63,599 nucleotides of DNA. It comes from Alphaproteobacteria bacterium. GTDB taxonomy: Bacteria > Pseudomonadota > Alphaproteobacteria > Puniceispirillales > Marisalimonadaceae. Positions 59,848-63,599 of this stretch are shown in pieces (within the stretch, counting starts at the first letter, position 1; each line of letters opens with the position of its first letter). The notes under the pieces are model-generated. The model was given only the letters and a program-made list of their open reading frames with translations, was not told the origin of the DNA and searched no databases. The stretch spans positions 1-63,599 of the forward strand of contig SGYL01000009.1 of the NCBI GenBank assembly GCA_004213885.1, written 5' to 3'. Made by a program: the position numbers and the translations under genes.

Positions 59848-60684
59848 ATGAGCAGTGAAAACATAAAAATATCTGTGATAATTCCAACTTATAATAGGTC
59901 TAAATTGTTAAATAGGTCTATAAGATCTGTTTTAAATCAAACTTTTCAACCTAATGAAATCATTGTTGTAGACAACGGGTCTACTGATAATACACGTGAA
60001 ATGGTATCTAAAAATTTTAGAAATATTTGTTATATTTATCATGATAAAAAAGGTGTAAGCTCAGCAAGAAATGCAGGCATCAGAATATCCAAAAGTAATT
60101 GGATATCCTTTTTAGACTCTGATGATGAATGGATGAAAGATAAATTATTTTTACAAAAGGAATATATTTTAAAAAATTCAGATGTTGATTTTCTTCATAC
60201 AAATGAAATTTGGTTTAAAAATGGAAAACATTTAAATCAAAAAAAAATCCATAAAAAATATGGTGGTTATATTTTTAAGAATTGTTTAAAACTTTGTTGT
60301 ATTTCACCAAGTAGTACTATCATTAAAAAAAAATTATTTAATAAAATAGGATATTTTGATGAAAGTTTTGAGGTGTGTGAGGATTATGAATTTTGGTTAA
60401 GAGTTTCCTCTAAAATAAAAATTCATTTTTTGGAAGACAAACTTACTATAAAACATGGCGGTCATGATGGACAATTATCAAAAAAATATTGGGGTATGGA
60501 TAGGTTCAGAATAATGGCAATAGAAAAAAATATATTAAATAATTGGTTTAATGAAGAACAAAAAAATTATGCTATTGATGATTTGATTTCAAAAATTAAA
60601 ATTATTTTAATTGGAGCAAAAAACCGTAATAACCAAAAATTATTTAGTGAGTATCATAATAAATTATTAAAATGGAAAAGTTAA
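59848..60684 (+). CDS. Family 2 glycosyltransferase
   Basis: This is an inverting GT-A glycosyltransferase of 278 aa. It has ISVIIPTYNRSKLL at the N-terminus, VVDNGSTDNT, the acceptor-binding ARNAGI region, and the metal-binding DSDDEW (90-95). EDYEFWLRVS is the catalytic-base region. There is no membrane segment. Substrate unknown. It starts 6 bases after the SRAP stop and overlaps the next gene by 13 bp, tying it into the SPL run. Confidence 0.9.
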   Translation: MSSENIKISVIIPTYNRSKLLNRSIRSVLNQTFQPNEIIVVDNGSTDNTREMVSKNFRNICYIYHDKKGVSSARNAGIRISKSNWISFLDSDDEWMKDKLFLQKEYILKNSDVDFLHTNEIWFKNGKHLNQKKIHKKYGGYIFKNCLKLCCISPSSTIIKKKLFNKIGYFDESFEVCEDYEFWLRVSSKIKIHFLEDKLTIKHGGHDGQLSKKYWGMDRFRIMAIEKNILNNWFNEEQKNYAIDDLISKIKIILIGAKNRNNQKLFSEYHNKLLKWKS

Positions 60685-61484
60685 ATTCAACTGATAATAG
60701 TTATATTTGCGAATATTGTTTCATAGTAAACAACATATCTGAGGCTCAATTTTTTATTAATAGATTCAATCTTAAACCTAAAAAGAAATATAATTTATTT
60801 CCAATATTTTCTAATCAAAAAAAAGATATATGGCTTGCAATTAATCAGGATACAATTTCTCCAACTGTAATACCTATTTATTTAAATAATTGTGCAAATG
60901 CTAATGAACAAACAACATGGATTTTTTTTTCATTTTCATTTTTATCTAATTTAAATTCACCACATTTTTTCATTATTGATGAAATAATAGACTCAAGTTC
61001 AAAAAATAAGCTTTATCCTTCAGTAACTTGTCTAAAGAAGTTTCAAAAAAAGAATGCTCTATCCAAAGAACAAACCTCTCACAATCAAGAATTCATAACT
61101 TTAACAAATATATATGAGATATATAAAACATTAGAAAAATTGGTTAATAAGGCATTGATATTTGTTACAACTCTATCTATGCCAGAAAAGTATAAACTAT
61201 TAGATTTTGATAAAAAAATAATCAAATCTGAACAAAAAAAATATATCACAGAAATAATGAATTTATCTCATGAAATGAAGATTACCATTTTTCCAATTTC
61301 TTACGTTTTGAATTTTTATAAAAAAATTGAAAAAGAATTTAAATTTTCAGCTTACGAACAGAATGTTTTAAAAAATCTTTTAAAGAAGTTTAATCCTAAT
61401 GATTTAAAACATAATTTAGAATTCATTAAAAAATTAAAAAATGGAAAACTAGTAATAAATCACTTAAAACAAAAATTATTGTAG
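60672..61484 (+). CDS. Unassigned protein, possible degenerate nucleoside phosphorylase fold
   Basis: This is a 270-aa protein I cannot assign with confidence. The order of its segments resembles nucleoside-phosphorylase-type proteins: an N-terminal CFIVNNISEAQFFI, then FPIFSNQ, IDEIIDSSSKNKLYPSVTC, and LTNIYEIYKTLEKL followed by ALIFVTTLSMPEK. These line up by eye with the EA, YP, DMExxA and SDN regions. The catalytic ME and SDN residues are absent, so if the fold is right it is a pseudo-enzyme. A lysine-rich helical C-terminal third (about 205-270) follows. It overlaps GT2 upstream and precedes the SPL-family gene by 9 bases, so it is probably its partner. Confidence 0.6.
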   Translation: MEKLNSTDNSYICEYCFIVNNISEAQFFINRFNLKPKKKYNLFPIFSNQKKDIWLAINQDTISPTVIPIYLNNCANANEQTTWIFFSFSFLSNLNSPHFFIIDEIIDSSSKNKLYPSVTCLKKFQKKNALSKEQTSHNQEFITLTNIYEIYKTLEKLVNKALIFVTTLSMPEKYKLLDFDKKIIKSEQKKYITEIMNLSHEMKITIFPISYVLNFYKKIEKEFKFSAYEQNVLKNLLKKFNPNDLKHNLEFIKKLKNGKLVINHLKQKLL

Positions 61485-61493
61485 GAAAAAATA

Positions 61494-62492
61494 TTGATCA
61501 ATACTATTTATGTTGAAAATGAAATTAAAGACTATTCAAGAACCTTGTCTATTCTATCTAAATTTAAAAGGTCGAGAATAATATATATTAACAAATATTC
61601 TGAAATTTTTAATAAAAAAAATCAAAGTTTTAGATTACAAAAAAAAGATCCTTTGTTAATTCTAGCAAAAAAAAATAATAATTTTGTTTTAAAAGCTCCA
61701 GAAGGATTTGGATTAGGTGCCAGTAAAAATTATTATTTTTCTCATATGTATAATTGTATTTACGATTGTAAATATTGTTTTTTACAAGGTTTATATTCTT
61801 CCGCTAATTACTTGGTTTTTGTTAATTATGAAGATTTTTTAAACCAAATTAATAATTTGGTTATTAGAAATAAAGGTAAGAGTATTACGTTTTTTTCTGG
61901 GTATGACTGTGATTCATTAGCAATGGAAAAAGTAACAAGTTTTGCAGATTTTTTCTTAAAAAACTATTTAGAAAATAAAAAAATTACATATGAGTTTAGA
62001 ACAAAAAGTTTACAAATTAATCCTTTTTTAAAAAATAAACCGTCAGAAAATATTATAATTGCTTATAGTTTACTCCCAGGTGACTTAGCTCAAAAATTTG
62101 ATATTAAGGCCCCAGCAATAAATCTAAGAATAAAATCATTAAAACAACTTACATCACTTGGGTGGAAAATTGGTCTAAGGTTTGACCCGTTAATATATAA
62201 TAATAATTGGAAGATTTCTTATAAAGAATTGATAAGTACAATTTTAGATGAAATTAATACAAATTATTTACATTCAGTTAGTTTTGGTTCTTTAAGATTC
62301 CCAAAACAAATCTTTAATACAATAAATAATATGTACCCTGGAGATGAATTATTTTCGCATGATTTTAAAAAAAAAGATAATGTATATTCTTATAAGGGTG
62401 AAATTGAAAAAGAGATGATTTCATATTGTAAAAATATAATTCATAAAAAAGTTAAAAAAGATGTACATATTTTCTCTTGCACTCCATATTAA
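61494..62492 (+). CDS. Spore photoproduct lyase (SPL) family radical SAM protein
   Basis: This 332-aa protein has a radical SAM CX3CX2C cluster (Cys88, Cys92, Cys95 in NCIYDCKYC) that would bind a 4Fe-4S cluster and SAM. The flanking YYFSHMYN and FLQGLY match the SPL family. A further cysteine in SGYDCDSLA (Cys139) lies near where Bacillus SPL has its hydrogen-donor cysteine. Bacillus SPL repairs the spore photoproduct, a UV thymine dimer. This host is Gram-negative and should not sporulate, so the role is open. The start is TTG with AGGA at 61483-61486. Confidence 0.88.
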   Translation: MINTIYVENEIKDYSRTLSILSKFKRSRIIYINKYSEIFNKKNQSFRLQKKDPLLILAKKNNNFVLKAPEGFGLGASKNYYFSHMYNCIYDCKYCFLQGLYSSANYLVFVNYEDFLNQINNLVIRNKGKSITFFSGYDCDSLAMEKVTSFADFFLKNYLENKKITYEFRTKSLQINPFLKNKPSENIIIAYSLLPGDLAQKFDIKAPAINLRIKSLKQLTSLGWKIGLRFDPLIYNNNWKISYKELISTILDEINTNYLHSVSFGSLRFPKQIFNTINNMYPGDELFSHDFKKKDNVYSYKGEIEKEMISYCKNIIHKKVKKDVHIFSCTPY

Positions 62493-62497
62493 CTTAC

Positions 62498-63205
62498 ATG
62501 CTATCCAATAAAAATATTATTGTTACCGGAAGCTCAAGTGGAATAGGTTTATCCATAACTAAAGCTTTGCTAAAAAACAAAGCAAATGTATTAGGTGTTT
62601 CAAGAAGAAATCCAAATTTTTCTCATAAAAATTATTATCATATTGAATTTGATTTATCAAATATTGAAAATGAATATGAAAAGTTAAGCAGTTATATAAA
62701 AGAAAAACCTATTAGTGGATTGATTAGCAACGCTGGTTCAGGAAAACTAGATAGTTTAGAGAATTTTTCTCCAAAACAAATATCTGAATTTATTAAATTA
62801 AATCTGAATTCTCATATAATAATTACAAGACTTTTATTGCCATATTTTAAAACAATTAATAATGGATTTTTAATTTATATTGGATCTGAAGCTTCATATA
62901 AGGTTGGCAAATATGGAAGCATTTATAGTGCTTGCAAATTTGGTTTGCGTGGGTTTGTTAAATCAATAAGAATTGAAACTTCTTTAAACAACATTAAAGT
63001 CACTCAAATTAATCCAGGTATAGTTAAAACACCTTTTTATAATAACTTAAAAATATCTCCTGGTAAGGAACATGATGAATTTATTGAACCTAATGATATA
63101 TCAGATGTTATTATTGATGTTCTTAAGATGAGGAGAGGTACTGTAATTGATGAAATTAATTTAACTTCACAGAAGCAAGTTGTTACATTTAAGAGGAATG
63201 AGTGA
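62498..63205 (+). CDS. Short-chain dehydrogenase/reductase next to SPL
   Basis: This is a 235-aa classical SDR: TGSSSGIG cofactor loop, SNAGSG, catalytic region around IGSEASYKVG, YSACK (Tyr and Lys of the active site), and INPGIVKTP. I chose the ATG at 62498, 5 bases after the SPL stop. An upstream in-frame TTG at 62477 would overlap SPL by 16 bp. Its substrate is unknown. The stop overlaps the rhodanese start (GTG at 63202), so the run continues without gaps. Confidence 0.85.
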   Translation: MLSNKNIIVTGSSSGIGLSITKALLKNKANVLGVSRRNPNFSHKNYYHIEFDLSNIENEYEKLSSYIKEKPISGLISNAGSGKLDSLENFSPKQISEFIKLNLNSHIIITRLLLPYFKTINNGFLIYIGSEASYKVGKYGSIYSACKFGLRGFVKSIRIETSLNNIKVTQINPGIVKTPFYNNLKISPGKEHDEFIEPNDISDVIIDVLKMRRGTVIDEINLTSQKQVVTFKRNE

Positions 63206-63599
63206 GAATTTTACTTTTTTTATTTATTATATCTATTAAGTTTGTAAATGCAGAGGTGATTGACATAGATAACAGTGAGCTCAAAAATTTAATTGAAAAA
63301 GACATAAATATTATAGACGTTAGAACTCAAAATGAATGGAAGTCTAATGGTATAATTGAGGGTAGCATTTTAATATCCTTATTAGATAAAAAGAACAAAT
63401 TTATTTTTGAAAATTGGTATGAAGACTTCAACAAAAAAATATCTAAAAATGAATCTGTAATATTTGTTTGTGCTTTAGGAGTAAGGTCAAAGTATATATC
63501 AAACTTAATTAACAAAAAAAAACCAGACCTTAAAATTTATAACCTTAAAAAAGGAATAAATGATTGGATAAGATCTGGTAATAAAGTTTCTAGATTAAG
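63202..63599 (+). CDS. Exported rhodanese-like sulfurtransferase, cut by window end
   Basis: The start is GTG at 63202, overlapping the SDR stop by 4 bp. A signal peptide (about residues 1-17, ending VNA) is followed by a rhodanese domain. IIDVRTQNEW is the conserved N-terminal part, and the active loop CALGVRS places the catalytic Cys at residue 90. LKKGINDWIRSG is near the usual C-terminus of single-domain rhodaneses. The frame is still open at 63599 after 132 codons, so the last residues are missing. It is likely periplasmic. Confidence 0.85.
   Translation, partial: MRILLFLFIISIKFVNAEVIDIDNSELKNLIEKDINIIDVRTQNEWKSNGIIEGSILISLLDKKNKFIFENWYEDFNKKISKNESVIFVCALGVRSKYISNLINKKKPDLKIYNLKKGINDWIRSGNKVSRL

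Noticed and set aside
63327-63515. Minus-strand 62-codon frame near the right end
   Set aside because: It is antisense to the rhodanese gene, which has a signal peptide and active-site loop.
59848-63599. Right-end cluster as a recent horizontally acquired island
   Set aside because: Base composition and lysine/asparagine-rich codon use look the same as in the core genes, and no integrase, tRNA or repeat boundary is visible.

Overview
The window is about 27-30 % G+C by eye, with very short or negative gaps between genes. It carries alphaproteobacterial hallmarks: an N-terminally extended FolP, an RpoH with the QKKLFFNLR box, a serC-serA pair behind a short structured leader, a cpoB-tilS-ftsH-folP-glmM run, and HisZ. 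A streamlined, AT-rich marine alphaproteobacterium (SAR11-like, HIMB59-like or a similar lineage) fits best. This is inferred from gene content and base composition, since no rRNA is present. About 60 protein genes fill almost all of the window. No tRNA, IS element, prophage or CRISPR array was found. The only stretch over 300 bases without a protein gene (46667-47122) holds the RNase P RNA and an MraZ operator.

Region by region: 1-7.5 kb (+) is cpoB, tilS, ftsH, folP, glmM, thiD. 7.5-13.5 kb has a GST-like gene on the minus strand, then serC-serA behind a candidate promoter and RNA leader, then hisZ and purA. 13.5-18.5 kb has rpoH and rluD (minus), a small membrane protein and a threonine aldolase (plus), then a YggT-like membrane protein and mlaC/mlaA (minus). 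18.5-23.5 kb (+) is a UvrD helicase, prmA and an M24 aminopeptidase. 23.5-46.7 kb is one continuous minus-strand block. In transcription order it runs mraZ, rsmH, ftsL, ftsZ, ftsI, murE, murF, mraY, murD, ftsW, murG, murC, murB, ddl, ftsQ, ftsA, lpxC, bamD, recN, ligA. This is the dcw cell-division and peptidoglycan cluster fused to outer-membrane biogenesis and DNA maintenance genes. 46.7-50 kb has rnpB, a TerB/J-domain protein, tusA-like, plsC, a DUF2237 gene, a small orphan and a bactofilin. 50-59.2 kb is metabolic and accessory: nudC, an Old Yellow Enzyme, a voltage-gated K+ channel, an SDR, a nitroreductase, an alpha/beta hydrolase, a CaiB CoA-transferase, a crotonase and a GMC oxidoreductase. 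59.3-63.6 kb (+) is a tight run: SRAP (abasic-site protein), GT2 glycosyltransferase, an unassigned protein that looks like a degenerate nucleoside phosphorylase, a spore-photoproduct-lyase-family radical SAM protein, an SDR, and a secreted rhodanese cut off by the window end.

Most notable: (1) ftsZ lies between ftsL and ftsI instead of after ftsA, and a perfect 12-bp dyad occupies the ftsA-lpxC gap where ftsZ would normally be. (2) ftsA has no ATG, GTG, TTG or CTG codon upstream of its conserved N-terminal motif and probably starts at AUU. (3) Four TGGGA boxes at exact 10-bp spacing form a clear MraZ operator upstream of mraZ. (4) The SPL-family cluster at the right end pairs a radical SAM enzyme with an uncharacterised partner protein and is the best candidate for an undescribed system.
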